Shown in pieces: positions 42,307 through 51,088 of a stretch of 64,000 nt of DNA. Origin of the DNA: Rhodococcus sp. NBC_00297. GTDB lineage: Bacteria; Actinomycetota; Actinomycetes; Mycobacteriales; Mycobacteriaceae. A program made the position numbers and the translations under genes. Under the pieces are notes generated by a model, which saw only the letters and a program-made list of their open reading frames with translations, did no database searches and was not told where the DNA came from. Position 1 is the stretch's first letter. Every line of letters begins with the position of its first letter. Location of the stretch: contig NZ_CP108041.1 in assembly GCF_036173065.1 (NCBI RefSeq), forward strand, positions 1,860,001 to 1,924,000. The letters are read 5' to 3'.

Positions 42307-42413
42307 ACAGCGTCGCCCTCGATGGCAGTCGGACTCACAGGCAGGTGGTCATGGTTCGCGTCGGTCGGCCGGCAGCAGTTCTCGATCGTTGCCGGTTGCG
42401 CACCGGACAAGCC

Positions 42414-42419
42414 AGGTTA
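42414..42419 (-). promoter_or_regulatory. Candidate -10 (TAACCT) of ftsH
   Basis: Minus-strand TAACCT about 108 bp upstream of the ftsH ATG. It is the only good TANNNT in the 204-bp gap; no -35 is obvious. Confidence 0.35.
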
Positions 42420-42510
42420 CCGCGGATGCGGACGGCCGGGCGGCGCGCACATCTCGGTCAACGCGCCGACACGCGGTGAGGTTCCCGCGCCCAGCTGCGC
42501 GTGACGAGTG

Positions 42511-43857
42511 TTACCGGTCGGCCGCGGTGCGTGGCCAGGGCCGATGCTGTTCGATCTGTGCCGCGAGCGCCAGCAGTCGACGCTCGGACCCGGGAGGGCC
42601 CGCCAGCTGCACGGCCAGCGGAGTCCCCGACTCGGGATGGAGTCCCGCGGGCACACTCACGGCGGGCCACCCCAGCAAGTTCCACGGTGCCGCGAAGGGT
42701 GCGTAGCGAATGTTGGCCGCCATGTTGGCTGCCCACCCGCGCTCGCTCCACCGGTCCGCACGGATCGGCGGCGCGGCGAGCGCCGGCGTCAGCACCACGT
42801 CGACACTCTCGAAGTACGAGCGCATGCGTCGCGTGAGCGTCTCGGTCTGCGATGGCCGCACGAACCGTGCCGCTCGCCGACCCACCGCGATGTGGCGACG
42901 GGTTCGCTTCTGCAGCGCCGACACATCGAGCCCGGCGGCGTCCGCGGCTCCGCCGGCCGTCCAGCGGGCGAGCTGCCCGAGTGGACTGGCCGGGTAGGGC
43001 AGCGCTGCCGTGCTGGTGCGGTGCCCGATCCGCTCGAGCTCCCGTGCGACGTCGAGTGCGGCCTGCCGGAAGTGGGGATCCACTCGCACGACGGGCGACG
43101 GCGACTCCACGGCGACCCCGATGCGCGTGGTCTCGGGAGCGTCGACATAGGCGAGATCCGGATCGTCCGCCATGACCGAGAGCAGAAGCGCCGCGTCGGC
43201 GACGGTCGTGGTCAACGGACCGTTCTCCGACATGCCGAACCACGAGCCGTTGCCCAGTTCGGACGGGACGAGGCCGAGCCCCGGCTTGATGCCGACCAGT
43301 CCGCAGTTCGCGGCGGGGATCCGGATGGACCCCATGCCGTCGTTGCCGTGGGCGACGGGCACCATGCCCGAGGAGACCGCGGCGGCGGCGCCACCGGACG
43401 ATCCGCCCGGGGTGAGGTCACGGTTCCACGGATTGCGGGCGATGCCGTCGGCACCGTCCGTCGCGCCCCACAGGCACAGCTCGGGAACCGAGGTGAGACC
43501 GACGACCACGGCGCCCGCGCCGCGCAGGCGCGCGACCACCGGGTGATCCGCGGCGGCGGGAGTGTCGGACGTCGCGAGCGAACCGTTGCGCATCGGGTAG
43601 CCCGTCACCGGGACGTTGTCCTTGATCGCCACCGGGACGCCGGCGAGCGGCAGGGCGCGCAGATCCGCTCGGACGGCGATCGCGTCCGCTTCCCGGAGCA
43701 CCTCGTCGGGACGCACCACGACGAACGCGTGCAGGTCGTCGTTCCGAGCGGCGATGCGGTCCAACGCTTCTCGGGCTACCGCGGCAGGTTGGACCCGCCC
43801 GTTCCGGACGTCGTCCGCGATGGACGTGGCGGTGGGGCCGACCTGTTCGCGCGACAT
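42511..43857 (-). CDS. Amidase signature family protein
   Basis: A 448-residue serine hydrolase of the amidase-signature family. The catalytic Lys is in GVPVAIKDNVPVTG. The Gly/Ser-rich loop DLTPGGSSGGAAAAVSSGMVPVAHGNDGMGSIRIPAANCG contains the cis-Ser and the nucleophile Ser. The substrate (an amide of an aryl or alkyl acid) cannot be predicted. Ribosome site GGAGGCTGATCGA before the ATG. It lies 4 bp after the hpt stop, so it is probably co-transcribed with hpt and tilS. Confidence 0.88.
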   Translation of the reverse strand: MSREQVGPTATSIADDVRNGRVQPAAVAREALDRIAARNDDLHAFVVVRPDEVLREADAIAVRADLRALPLAGVPVAIKDNVPVTGYPMRNGSLATSDTPAAADHPVVARLRGAGAVVVGLTSVPELCLWGATDGADGIARNPWNRDLTPGGSSGGAAAAVSSGMVPVAHGNDGMGSIRIPAANCGLVGIKPGLGLVPSELGNGSWFGMSENGPLTTTVADAALLLSVMADDPDLAYVDAPETTRIGVAVESPSPVVRVDPHFRQAALDVARELERIGHRTSTAALPYPASPLGQLARWTAGGAADAAGLDVSALQKRTRRHIAVGRRAARFVRPSQTETLTRRMRSYFESVDVVLTPALAAPPIRADRWSERGWAANMAANIRYAPFAAPWNLLGWPAVSVPAGLHPESGTPLAVQLAGPPGSERRLLALAAQIEQHRPWPRTAADR

Positions 43858-43861
43858 TCGA

Positions 43862-44416
43862 TCAGCCTCCGTAGACCCGGGGTTCCAGCAGTCCGATGTA
43901 GGGAAGGTCGCGGTAACGCTCGTCGTAGTCGAGGCCGTAGCCCACGACGAACTCGTTCGGGATGTCGAAGCCGACGTTCGCGACGTCGACGTCCACCTTC
44001 ACCGCGTCGGGCTTGCGGAGCAAGGTGACCACCTCGAGCGACGCGGGCTGGCGCGTGGCGAGGTTCTTCATCAACCACGACAGCGTCAGACCGGAGTCGA
44101 TGATGTCCTCCACGATGAGAACGTGGCGGCCGTGGATGTCGCGGTCGAGGTCCTTGAGGATGCGGACGACGCCCGACGAGGACGTGGACGATCCGTACGA
44201 ACTGACCGCCATGAACTCGAGCTGGCTCGGGATCGGCAGTGCGCGTGCGAAATCCGTCATGAACATGATGGCGCCCTTGAGAACTCCGACGAGCAGCAGA
44301 TCACCCTCGGGAGCCCCCACCGGATAGCGAGCGGCGATCTCCTCGGCCAGCTCGGCGATACGCTTGTCGATCTCCTCTCGGGAGATCAGGATCGATGCGA
44401 TGTCGCCCTCGTACAC
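43862..44416 (-). CDS. hpt: Hypoxanthine phosphoribosyltransferase
   Basis: A 184-residue type I PRTase: [64 protein letters not shown] (PRPP loop), and [28 protein letters not shown]. It salvages hypoxanthine/guanine with PRPP. GTG at 44416 is supported by AAGGGA. 10 bp downstream of tilS, an order widely conserved in bacteria. Confidence 0.94.
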   Translation of the reverse strand: MYEGDIASILISREEIDKRIAELAEEIAARYPVGAPEGDLLLVGVLKGAIMFMTDFARALPIPSQLEFMAVSSYGSSTSSSGVVRILKDLDRDIHGRHVLIVEDIIDSGLTLSWLMKNLATRQPASLEVVTLLRKPDAVKVDVDVANVGFDIPNEFVVGYGLDYDERYRDLPYIGLLEPRVYGG

Positions 44417-44426
44417 GGGTGTCCCT

Positions 44427-45422
44427 TCACTCGCTCGCGGCCCGGCCGGTCCACCGAACCAGGTCGAGCTTGCCACGTCGTCTCTCGACGACCAACCTCT
44501 CGACCGGGCCGCCCCCGGCCACCGCGACGCCGCCCTGCCCGCGCCACGCGCCGACGAGATCGTCCACGGCGCGCACCTGCGCCTCGTTGCGCAACGGCAC
44601 TCCACAGTCGGCCAGCCACTCGCGGATCACCCGCCGACGGAGTGCACCCGGTACCTCCACGAGGGCGGACACCTCCAGCGCGTCGCCGACGCGGGCGGAC
44701 ACGGCGATGTCCGCGGCGAGTGCGTCGAGAACGGCGCCGTCCTCGCGCAGCTGGTCGGCGGTGCGCGCGAGCGCGGCGGCGACACCGCCGTGCAGGACGT
44801 CCTCCAGCAGCGGGAGCACCTCGCCGCGGAGTCGGACCCGAACGAAGGACGGGTCGAGGTTGTGCGGGTCGTCCCACGCGGCGAGACCCAGTTCGGCGCA
44901 CGCGCCGACGGTGGACTCGCGGCGCACTGTCAACAGCGGCCGACCTCGCGGCGGGTCCCAGGCCGCCATCCCCCGCAGCGATCGGGACCCGGATCCGCGG
45001 CCGAGTCCGAGCAGGACGGTCTCGGCCTGGTCGTCCAGCGTGTGGCCCAGCAAGATCGGGCGGTCACCGCGGACCGCGTCGAGAGCGGCGTACCGGGCGC
45101 GCCGGGCCGCGGCCTCGGGTCCACCCGCCCCGGTCACCGACACGGTCCTCACCTCGGCGCGGGAACACCCGAGGTCTCGTGCCTGCTCGACGGCCCTGTG
45201 CGCCACCTCGGCCGAACCCGCCTGCAGTGCGTGGTCGACGACCACGGCGTGCACCTGCGCGCCCTCGGCCACACAGGCGGCGGTGAGCGCCAGCGAGTCC
45301 GCACCACCCGACAGCCCGACGACGACGGCGCGCTCCGGGCAATGCTCCCCGAACCAGGCGCGCACCGCCCGCCGCACCGTGAGCAGGTGCGGGCCCTCCG
45401 GCATCGGGCGTGCCCCGGTCAT
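44427..45422 (-). CDS. tilS: tRNA(Ile)-lysidine synthetase
   Basis: A 331-residue PP-loop ATPase that converts the CAU anticodon C34 of tRNA-Ile to lysidine. [18 protein letters not shown] is the PP-loop motif; [35 protein letters not shown] and RPLLTVRR are family motifs, and [20 protein letters not shown] is the NxDxxxxRxxxR segment. A shorter C-terminal domain than E. coli TilS is normal for actinobacteria. ATG 45422. Confidence 0.94.
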   Translation of the reverse strand: MTGARPMPEGPHLLTVRRAVRAWFGEHCPERAVVVGLSGGADSLALTAACVAEGAQVHAVVVDHALQAGSAEVAHRAVEQARDLGCSRAEVRTVSVTGAGGPEAAARRARYAALDAVRGDRPILLGHTLDDQAETVLLGLGRGSGSRSLRGMAAWDPPRGRPLLTVRRESTVGACAELGLAAWDDPHNLDPSFVRVRLRGEVLPLLEDVLHGGVAAALARTADQLREDGAVLDALAADIAVSARVGDALEVSALVEVPGALRRRVIREWLADCGVPLRNEAQVRAVDDLVGAWRGQGGVAVAGGGPVERLVVERRRGKLDLVRWTGRAASE

Positions 45423-45435
45423 GCCGGGACGCCGG

Positions 45436-46458
45436 TCATCCCAGAACTCGCTGCGTCCACTTCTCCGGCGCCTCGATCTCGGAGAGCAGCGGCAACGTGT
45501 CCGCGTCGGTCCACACGGTGTTGAAACGCTCCATGCCGACCTGGCCGACGACGGCGTCGACGAACGCCTTGCCGCGGACGTACTGCGCCATCTTCGCGTC
45601 CATCCCGAGCAGCGCGCGGATCACGCGCTGCACCGGGTTCTGCTTCCGCGTGCGACGGGCGTCGAAGGCCTTGCGGATCGCCGAGACCGACGGCACCACC
45701 GCGGGACCCACCGCGTCCATCACGTGGTCGGCATGGCCTTCGAGCAGCGTTCCGAGCACCAGCAGACGATCGAGTGCCTCCTGCTGCGCGGGTGCCTGCG
45801 TCGCCCGGAGCAGACCGATGATGCCGCCGTCGCCGCCGTCCTGCCCGCGGGACCGCACCGCCGCCGCGAGGCGTCCCACGACGTCGGCCAGGGGCTCGTC
45901 CGCGCCGCCCTGCAGCGTGGTGACGTTGTCCTTCATGTAGCCCGCGAGCCACGGCGACGACGAGAACTGCACGCGGTGCGTCACCTCGTGCAGACACACC
46001 CACAGTCGGAAGTCGCTGGGCCGCAGGCGAAGCGATCGCTCCACGGACACGATGTTCGGGGCCACCAGCAACAGCGTTCCGTCCGGACCGGTGAAGGGGT
46101 CGTACTGCCCGAGAATGGCCGTCGACAGGAACGCCAGCATCGCGCCCGCCTGCACGCCGCCGGGCTTGCCGCCGAGGAACGAACTGTCGTCGCCGTCGGA
46201 ATCACTGACCAGGTGCCGCATCGACTCGGACGCGGCGGCGATCCACTCCGGCCGATCGAGCACGCGCGCCGCCGGGACGGGCAGACCGTCGGCGAGGCCC
46301 GTGACCTCGCGCACGGGGCCCTCGGCGCGTACCGACGCGTCGGCCAGTTCGCGCAGCGCCGCGTCCGCGGTGTACCGCGACGTCTTCGGCCCCCGTGGTG
46401 CGAGCCGGGCACCCGTCCGGGCGGCCAGACCCCAATCGATCACACCAGTGTCGGACAT
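45436..46458 (-). CDS. Zincin-like metallopeptidase (F420-biosynthesis-associated family, Rv3626c position)
   Basis: A 340-residue protein with an HExxH zinc motif in LWVCLHEVTHRVQFSSSPWLAGYM and a downstream Glu in LLVLGTLLEGHADHVMDAVG, the zincin third-ligand pattern. The start IDWGLAARTGARLAP and VAPNIVSVERSLRLRP are typical. The family has been named coenzyme-F420-associated from phyletic profiling, but no proteolytic substrate is known. It is located between dacB and tilS as in mycobacteria. Confidence 0.85.
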   Translation of the reverse strand: MSDTGVIDWGLAARTGARLAPRGPKTSRYTADAALRELADASVRAEGPVREVTGLADGLPVPAARVLDRPEWIAAASESMRHLVSDSDGDDSSFLGGKPGGVQAGAMLAFLSTAILGQYDPFTGPDGTLLLVAPNIVSVERSLRLRPSDFRLWVCLHEVTHRVQFSSSPWLAGYMKDNVTTLQGGADEPLADVVGRLAAAVRSRGQDGGDGGIIGLLRATQAPAQQEALDRLLVLGTLLEGHADHVMDAVGPAVVPSVSAIRKAFDARRTRKQNPVQRVIRALLGMDAKMAQYVRGKAFVDAVVGQVGMERFNTVWTDADTLPLLSEIEAPEKWTQRVLG

Positions 46459-46492
46459 GCCCTCACCCCTGTTCTCTCTCGGAATCGACCGG

Positions 46493-47881
46493 TCAGGTGC
46501 AGCCGCAGGAGCGGAGCGTCGACGCGAGTGCGTCCAGGGCCGGACGACCGACCTCGGGCGGCCTGTCGTTGGACATCAACGCGAACGTCAACACCCGGCC
46601 GCTCTCGTCGGTCACGTATCCGGCCAACGCACTGGCGGTCGAGAGCGTTCCCGTCTTGGCGCGCAGCCACCCCGCGGCCGTGCGGTCACCCGACGCGTAG
46701 CGGGCGGCGAGCGTGCCCGTGGCACCGGCGACGGGCAGGTAGTCGAGCATCGGCCGCAGGTTCTCGGTGCCGGACCCGGCGGCCCGGGTGACGAGCGCGC
46801 CCAGCACCCGGGCAGGGATGAGATTGTCGACGGAGAGTCCGCTGGTGTCCTCGAGCGTGACTCCGGTGACGTCGACGCCGTTCTTCTGCAGTGTCTCCAG
46901 GACGGCGTCCGTGGCCCCGTCGAACGACGCGGGCCGGCCCACCTCCTCGGCGATCTCGCGACCGACGGCCTCCGCGAGCACGTTGTCCGAGAACCCCAAC
47001 ATCTGCCCGAGCCGCTGCCGCAGAGGCGCGGACTGCACCGTCGCGAGAGATCCGGCACCGGACTGCGCGCGACCGTCCGTCACGACGGCCGGGTCCAGGC
47101 CGAGAGCGCGCGCCAACGCCCGACCGGCGTCGAGACCGGGAGTGGCGCTGCGCGGCGACTCGTCGACCGTCGGCACCGAGCGACCCCCGTCGAGGGTGAT
47201 CGGTTCGATGGGTGCGATGTATCCGGCGGCCACGTCGCCGGGGAACCAGCCCTGCGCCTGCTCCGGCCCCGAGTACGCGCCGCCGTCCACGGCGATGGAC
47301 GTGACGGCCGTGCCGGACCTGCGGATCTGTTCGGCGAGGTCGTCGATGCGGGCTCCCCCGTCGTAGAACCCGGGTCGTCCGACCGGCTCCGCCGTGAGCG
47401 TGGGGTCGCCGTCACCGACGAGCACCACCTGACCGGCCGCGTCGCCCGCCACGACCTTGGTGGTCACACGGTGGTCGGCGGGCAGCGCCATCATGGCGGC
47501 CGCGGCCGTGAGGATCTTGGTGGTCGACGCCGGCGTCATGGGGGTGTCCGCATCGGCGCTCCACAGCACCTCACCGGTGATCGCGTCCGCGACGGATCCG
47601 GTGAAGCGGCCCAGATCGGGATTGCGCAGGGGTGCGGCGAGCACCGCCTCGAGGCCCGCCGGGCTCGGTTTCGGCGCATCGGATGGGACCGGAACCACCT
47701 GGGGGGCAGGCAGAACGGGCGACGGCTCGGGTGAGGTCGCCACGGGTGTCGAGTCCTCGGAGAGCGTGGGGGTGATCAGCGCGACGCCGACGATCGCCAG
47801 CACGAGCACCACGACCGAGGCTCCGATCAGCAGCACGCGCGTGCGTAACGGCGTGCCGGACGGCCGCTTCCCTGAGCTCAC
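46493..47881 (-). CDS. dacB: D-alanyl-D-alanine carboxypeptidase/endopeptidase (PBP4, DacB type)
   Basis: A 462-residue peptidoglycan enzyme, anchored by VLLIGASVVVLVLAIVGVALI, with a Pro-rich linker. Peptidase S13 motifs: SxxK in MTPASTTKILTAAAAM, SxN in MLGFSDNVLAEAVG, KTG in LRAKTGTLSTASALAGY. The insertion between the first two motifs (GDGDPTLTA, VDGGAYSGPEQAQGW) is the PBP4 domain. It trims or cleaves cross-links in the wall. GTG start with GGAGGAGAGAC. Divergent from ppa. Confidence 0.93.
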   Translation of the reverse strand: MSSGKRPSGTPLRTRVLLIGASVVVLVLAIVGVALITPTLSEDSTPVATSPEPSPVLPAPQVVPVPSDAPKPSPAGLEAVLAAPLRNPDLGRFTGSVADAITGEVLWSADADTPMTPASTTKILTAAAAMMALPADHRVTTKVVAGDAAGQVVLVGDGDPTLTAEPVGRPGFYDGGARIDDLAEQIRRSGTAVTSIAVDGGAYSGPEQAQGWFPGDVAAGYIAPIEPITLDGGRSVPTVDESPRSATPGLDAGRALARALGLDPAVVTDGRAQSGAGSLATVQSAPLRQRLGQMLGFSDNVLAEAVGREIAEEVGRPASFDGATDAVLETLQKNGVDVTGVTLEDTSGLSVDNLIPARVLGALVTRAAGSGTENLRPMLDYLPVAGATGTLAARYASGDRTAAGWLRAKTGTLSTASALAGYVTDESGRVLTFALMSNDRPPEVGRPALDALASTLRSCGCT

Positions 47882-47937
47882 GTCTCTCCTCCACTCGCGG
47901 GTCCGTGGCCGTTCTCCGGCGATGCACCTCTCCTCGC

Positions 47938-47963
47938 ACCCTATCGACGCGGCCGGTTACTGT
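47938..47963. promoter_or_regulatory. Divergent -10 candidates between dacB and ppa
   Basis: TAGGGT on the minus strand (47938-47943) faces dacB, and TACTGT on the plus strand (47958-47963) faces ppa. The boxes are 14 bp apart. Both genes have conventional ribosome sites, so ordinary leaders of 57 and about 100 nt would result. Confidence 0.35.
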
Positions 47964-48063
47964 CTGACCACCGGCGCGTCCTTCGATGCGCCCGACAGAC
48001 GACTGCACGACAGTACGTGGCCGCCGAGCAGGTAGCCGGGCCACCGAGCAAAGGACAGTGGAC

Positions 48064-48555
48064 GTGAAGTTCGACGTGACCATCGAGATCCCCAAGGGTC
48101 AGCGCAACAAGTACGAGGTCGACCACGAGTCCGGGCGAGTACGCCTGGACCGCTACCTCTACACGGCGATGGGCTACCCCGCGGACTACGGCTTCATCGA
48201 GAACACCCTCGGTGAGGACGGCGATCCGCTCGACGCGTTCGTCCTGCTGCCGGAGTCCGTGTTCCCCGGTGTCCTCGTCGAGGCCCGCCCCGTGGCGATG
48301 TTCAAGATGGTCGACGAGGCCGGCGGCGACGACAAGGTGCTGTGCGTCCCGGCGGGCGATCCGCGGTGGGACCACATCCAGGATCTCTCGGACGTCTCGC
48401 AGTTCGAGCTCGACGCGATCGAGCACTTCTTCCTGCACTACAAGGATCTCGAGCCGAACAAGCACGTCACCGGGTCCAACTGGGTCGGCCGCGCCGAGGC
48501 CGAGGCGGAGTTCGAGGCATCGGTCGAGCGCCTGAAGAACCAGGGCGACCACTAG
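48064..48555 (+). CDS. ppa: Inorganic pyrophosphatase (family I)
   Basis: A 163-residue enzyme hydrolysing PPi. Motifs: [62 protein letters not shown] with the Mg-binding aspartates (DGDPLDA), and [24 protein letters not shown] at 48064 is chosen because homologues start M-[KQ]-F-D-V-x-I-E-I-P; AAAGGA lies upstream. A hairpin follows the stop. Confidence 0.95.
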   Translation: MKFDVTIEIPKGQRNKYEVDHESGRVRLDRYLYTAMGYPADYGFIENTLGEDGDPLDAFVLLPESVFPGVLVEARPVAMFKMVDEAGGDDKVLCVPAGDPRWDHIQDLSDVSQFELDAIEHFFLHYKDLEPNKHVTGSNWVGRAEAEAEFEASVERLKNQGDH

Positions 48556-48571
48556 AGACCGTCGGAAACCC

Positions 48572-48605
48572 GGATGCGGTGCTGTCCGCTGATAGCATCG
48601 CATCC
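48572..48605 (+). terminator. Hairpin downstream of ppa
   Basis: Twelve-base-pair stem (48572-48583 with 48594-48605; one G-U pair) and a 10-nt loop, starting 17 bp after the ppa stop. No U-run follows. TAGCAT at 48593-48598 inside it could also be a -10 for the PAS gene. Confidence 0.55.
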
Positions 48606-48664
48606 GCGGTCCCCCGGGCCGTGTCAGGACGAACGAGCCACGACGTAAGGGTGCGGTACCACCG

Positions 48665-49117
48665 ATGAGTGACGCTGTGAGCGACCGGAGAAATCCCACG
48701 TCCGAGGCGGTCTCGACCACGACGCAGTTCCCGTCACTGCCGGTGACCGTCGTGCTCGACCGCATTCCGTTGGCCGTCCTCGCCGTCGAGCCCGGCGGCA
48801 CGGTCGTCTTCGCCAACGAGGCCTTCGACGAACTGATGGGCTTCGACGAGGAGTCCCCCCGGTCGAACGAGACCCTCACACTGCAGGACATCTTCCCGGC
48901 CAACGAACCGCTCGGAGTCAACATCGCCGAGACGTTCCTGACCACCGTCGCCACCCGCGCCGACTCGCTCTGGCGCATGACGGACTCGAAGGGCGACATC
49001 CTCCAGGTCCGGGCGAGCAAGTCGATCCTGCGCCGCGCTGAGGACTCGGTGGTGCTCGTCGTCCTCGAGGACTTCACCGATCAGCTGTGGAACGACCCGA
49101 AGAGCGCCTTCCGCTGA
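48665..49117 (+). CDS. Single PAS-domain protein
   Basis: A 150-residue protein with one PAS fold (VLDRIPLAVLAVEPGGTVVFANEAFDELMGFDEESPR, SLWRMTDSKGDILQVRASKSILRRAEDSVVLVVLEDFTDQ) and no output domain. It has a short disordered N-terminus. Such stand-alone PAS proteins sense small molecules or redox and act through a partner; none is evident here. ATG 48665, with AAGGGTG about 14 nt upstream. It is convergent with the crotonase gene. Confidence 0.82.
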   Translation: MSDAVSDRRNPTSEAVSTTTQFPSLPVTVVLDRIPLAVLAVEPGGTVVFANEAFDELMGFDEESPRSNETLTLQDIFPANEPLGVNIAETFLTTVATRADSLWRMTDSKGDILQVRASKSILRRAEDSVVLVVLEDFTDQLWNDPKSAFR

Positions 49118-49141
49118 TCGGGCCGCTCCACCGGGGTCTCT

Positions 49142-49972
49142 CTACTTGCCCTGGAACGACGCGGGGCGCTTCTCGAACACCGAGGTGATGGCCTCCGTCA
49201 GATCCTCGGACGGCAGGAAAGCAGCGTTCCACGCGGCGACGTAGCGCAGCGAATCCTCCACTGCCGCAACGCGACCGTGGTCGAGAACCGCCTTGATCCC
49301 GTGCACCACGAGAGGCGGGTTCGCCGCGATCTCGGTGGCCGTGGCACGCGCTGCGGCGAGCACGGCCTCCGCGTCGTCGAACACGTCGTTGACCAGACCG
49401 ATCTGCTGCGCCCGGGCACTGTCGATGTCTTTTCCGGTCAACGCGAGTTCGCGAAGATGACCGTCGCCGATGATCGCGGGCAGACGGGCGAACGACCCCA
49501 TGTCCGCCACGATGGCGACCTTCACCTCGCGCACACTGAACTTCGCGTCCGCGCTGGCGTAGCGGATGTCGGCGGCCGAGATGAGATCGATCCCACCGCC
49601 GATGCACCACCCCTGCACGGCGGCCACCACGGGCTTGCGGCAGTCGGCCACCGCGTTGATCGACGCCTGCATGCGCTTGATCATGTCGTGGAACGTGCTG
49701 CGCGGACCGGCCTGTGCCTTGTCCCCCATGACCGCACCGAAATCGCCTGCCATGGCGGGCAGGTCGAGACCGTAGCTGAAGTTGCGGCCCGAGCCGGCGA
49801 GCACGATGGCGCGTACCTCGGGGTCCGCGTCGAGCGCGGAGAAGACGAGAGGCAGTTCCGACCAGAAGTCGGGACCCATCGCATTGCCCTTGTTCGGGCC
49901 GATGAGGGTCACCGTCGCGACATGGGCGTCGGTCGTCACCGTGAAGGCTTTCCACGCATCCGTGTGTGTCAT
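49142..49972 (-). CDS. Crotonase-family protein, likely delta3,5-delta2,4-dienoyl-CoA isomerase type
   Basis: A 276-residue crotonase: VATVTLIGPNKGNAMGPDFWSEL, oxyanion loops GSGRNFSYGLDLPAM and VQGWCIGGGIDLISAADIRYAS. In FSVREVKVAIVADMGSFARLPAIIGDG the Glu and the Asp of V-A-D-M-G match the E/D pair of dienoyl-CoA isomerases (ECH1) rather than the two Glu of hydratases. The likely role is beta-oxidation of fatty acids with odd-position double bonds. The start at 49972 is fixed by TATCCT 6 nt upstream (leaderless). Confidence 0.85.
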   Translation of the reverse strand: MTHTDAWKAFTVTTDAHVATVTLIGPNKGNAMGPDFWSELPLVFSALDADPEVRAIVLAGSGRNFSYGLDLPAMAGDFGAVMGDKAQAGPRSTFHDMIKRMQASINAVADCRKPVVAAVQGWCIGGGIDLISAADIRYASADAKFSVREVKVAIVADMGSFARLPAIIGDGHLRELALTGKDIDSARAQQIGLVNDVFDDAEAVLAAARATATEIAANPPLVVHGIKAVLDHGRVAAVEDSLRYVAAWNAAFLPSEDLTEAITSVFEKRPASFQGK

Positions 49973-49978
49973 CCGGTC

Positions 49979-50034
49979 AGGATAGCCAGCGCTCCCGCTC
50001 ACCGGATGTCCCGGCGGCGTGGACTGACTATCCT
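49979..50034. promoter_or_regulatory. Divergent identical leaderless -10 elements (TATCCT) for crotonase and YbaK genes
   Basis: Both genes have TATCCT, 6 nt, ATG: minus strand 49979-49984 before ATG 49972, plus strand 50029-50034 before ATG 50041. The boxes are 44 bp apart, so the two -35 regions fall between them and nearly touch. Confidence 0.6.
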
Positions 50035-50040
50035 GCGACC

Positions 50041-50532
50041 ATGACGCGGATCCACCATCCCGCTGCGGCACACGTGTCGGACGTTCTGATCGCCCGAGGT
50101 CATCACGGCGTGATCGTGACGCAGTCCGAGCCGACGCACACGGCGCGTCAGGCCGCGGCGGTGAGCGGGGTTCCGCTCGGTGCCGTCTGCAAGTCGCTGG
50201 TGTTCCTGCTCGACGACGACCCGGTGTTGCTGCTGGTGTCGGGTGCACACAACGTGGACCTCGATGCCACCGGTCGACGTCTCGAGGGCACGCTGACCCG
50301 CGCACCGATCGACGTGGTCGAACACGCCACCGGGCAACCGGTGGGCGGGATCGCTCCCGTGGGCCACCCGACGAATCTGCCGACGTTCGTCGACACGGCG
50401 CTGGAACGCTTCGAACGGCTGTGGGCTGCAGCGGGTCACCCCGCGACCCTCTTCCGCACGACCTACCCCGAACTGCTGCGCATCACCGCCGGGCTCGCTG
50501 TGGACATGGGCCCCGAGACCCGCGAGGGCTGA
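50041..50532 (+). CDS. YbaK/EbsC-family aminoacyl-tRNA deacylase
   Basis: A 163-residue INS/YbaK-fold protein: IHHPAAAHVSDVLIARGHHGVIV, TARQAAAVSGVPLGAVCKSLVFLLDDDPVLLLVSGAHNVDL with the conserved Lys, and GGIAPVGHPTNLPTFVDTALERF. Relatives hydrolyse misacylated Cys-tRNA-Pro or Ala-tRNA-Pro in trans. The exact substrate is not predictable here. ATG 50041 sits 6 nt after TATCCT, so a leaderless mRNA is expected. Confidence 0.87.
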   Translation: MTRIHHPAAAHVSDVLIARGHHGVIVTQSEPTHTARQAAAVSGVPLGAVCKSLVFLLDDDPVLLLVSGAHNVDLDATGRRLEGTLTRAPIDVVEHATGQPVGGIAPVGHPTNLPTFVDTALERFERLWAAAGHPATLFRTTYPELLRITAGLAVDMGPETREG

Positions 50533-50535
50533 GCC

Positions 50536-50952
50536 TCAGGACGCGCGCAGGCGCCGAACCTCCAGGGCGGGCACCACCTCGGTGGTGATCGCCCGGACGA
50601 CGGACTCCCGCGTCTGCTCCACCACCGGACGCAGGGTCACGCCGTCCGCCACGTCGACCGTCACGATGTCGGCGACGAGGCCTGCGAGACCCGACGCGGT
50701 GCCGACGTACTGCAGCGTGCCGGGGCGAGGCTTGCTGTCCGACGCCAGCACCTCGCGGCGGGCGGTCCGGGCGTCGGCGGCGATGTGCACGTCGATGTCC
50801 ACCACGACGCGAGCACCGGGGTGCTCGGCCTTGAGGGTCGCGTAGCGGCTCTGGGCCTCGGAGAGATCGGCGGCGGAGAACCGGACGACGTCCGGGGAGG
50901 TACCGGAGACGCCGTCGAGGAAGACGAGGGAGTCGGAAGACACCGTGGTCAT
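50536..50952 (-). CDS. Short luciferase-like (LLM) C-terminal-domain protein
   Basis: A 138-residue protein starting MTTVSSDSLVFLDGVSG. From about residue 45 on (RYATLKAEHPGARVVVDIDVHIAADARTARREVL, YVGTASGLAGLVADIVTVDVADGVTLRPV, TEVVPAL) it resembles the last third of flavin-dependent luciferase-like monooxygenases. The barrel with the flavin site is missing, so it is either a diverged remnant or a small protein that reuses the fold. I do not recognise it exactly. It follows the Cys-containing leader peptide and lies in the sulfur-linked locus. Convergent with the YbaK gene, 3 bp apart. Confidence 0.55.
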   Translation of the reverse strand: MTTVSSDSLVFLDGVSGTSPDVVRFSAADLSEAQSRYATLKAEHPGARVVVDIDVHIAADARTARREVLASDSKPRPGTLQYVGTASGLAGLVADIVTVDVADGVTLRPVVEQTRESVVRAITTEVVPALEVRRLRAS

Positions 50953-51010
50953 GAGTTGTCCAGTCAGTCGTGGGTGCAGCGGTGGCTGTGAGGTGAAGTG
51001 AGTCGCACGA

Positions 51011-51088
51011 TCACCGGAACGGACAGGCGCTCGAGGTCGCACGGCAGAGGTCGACGTGTCGTCGACCCCACAACCTGCTCCTCGTCAT
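51011..51088 (-). CDS. Actinobacterial sulfur-gene leader peptide (HVDLCR type), 25 aa
   Basis: The frame encodes 25 residues containing R-L-W-G-R-R-H-V-D-L-C-R, then A-T-S-S-A-C-P-F-R. This is the form of the small leader peptides (R-R-x-H-V-D-L-x-R, then x-S-A-x-C) seen before sulfur-metabolism genes in many actinobacteria. Its ATG overlaps the stop of the PLP-enzyme gene (ATGA). TAGCAT at 51096-51101 is 7 nt upstream, so it can have its own leaderless promoter inside that gene. Two Cys codons, one close to the end, suit ribosome-stalling control by charged Cys-tRNA. The next gene begins 58 nt downstream. Confidence 0.75.
   Translation of the reverse strand: MTRSRLWGRRHVDLCRATSSACPFR

Noticed and set aside
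48593..48598. TAGCAT as the promoter of the PAS gene
   Set aside because: It lies in the arm of a strong hairpin following ppa, has no -35 and is 66 bp from the gene. The terminator reading is simpler.
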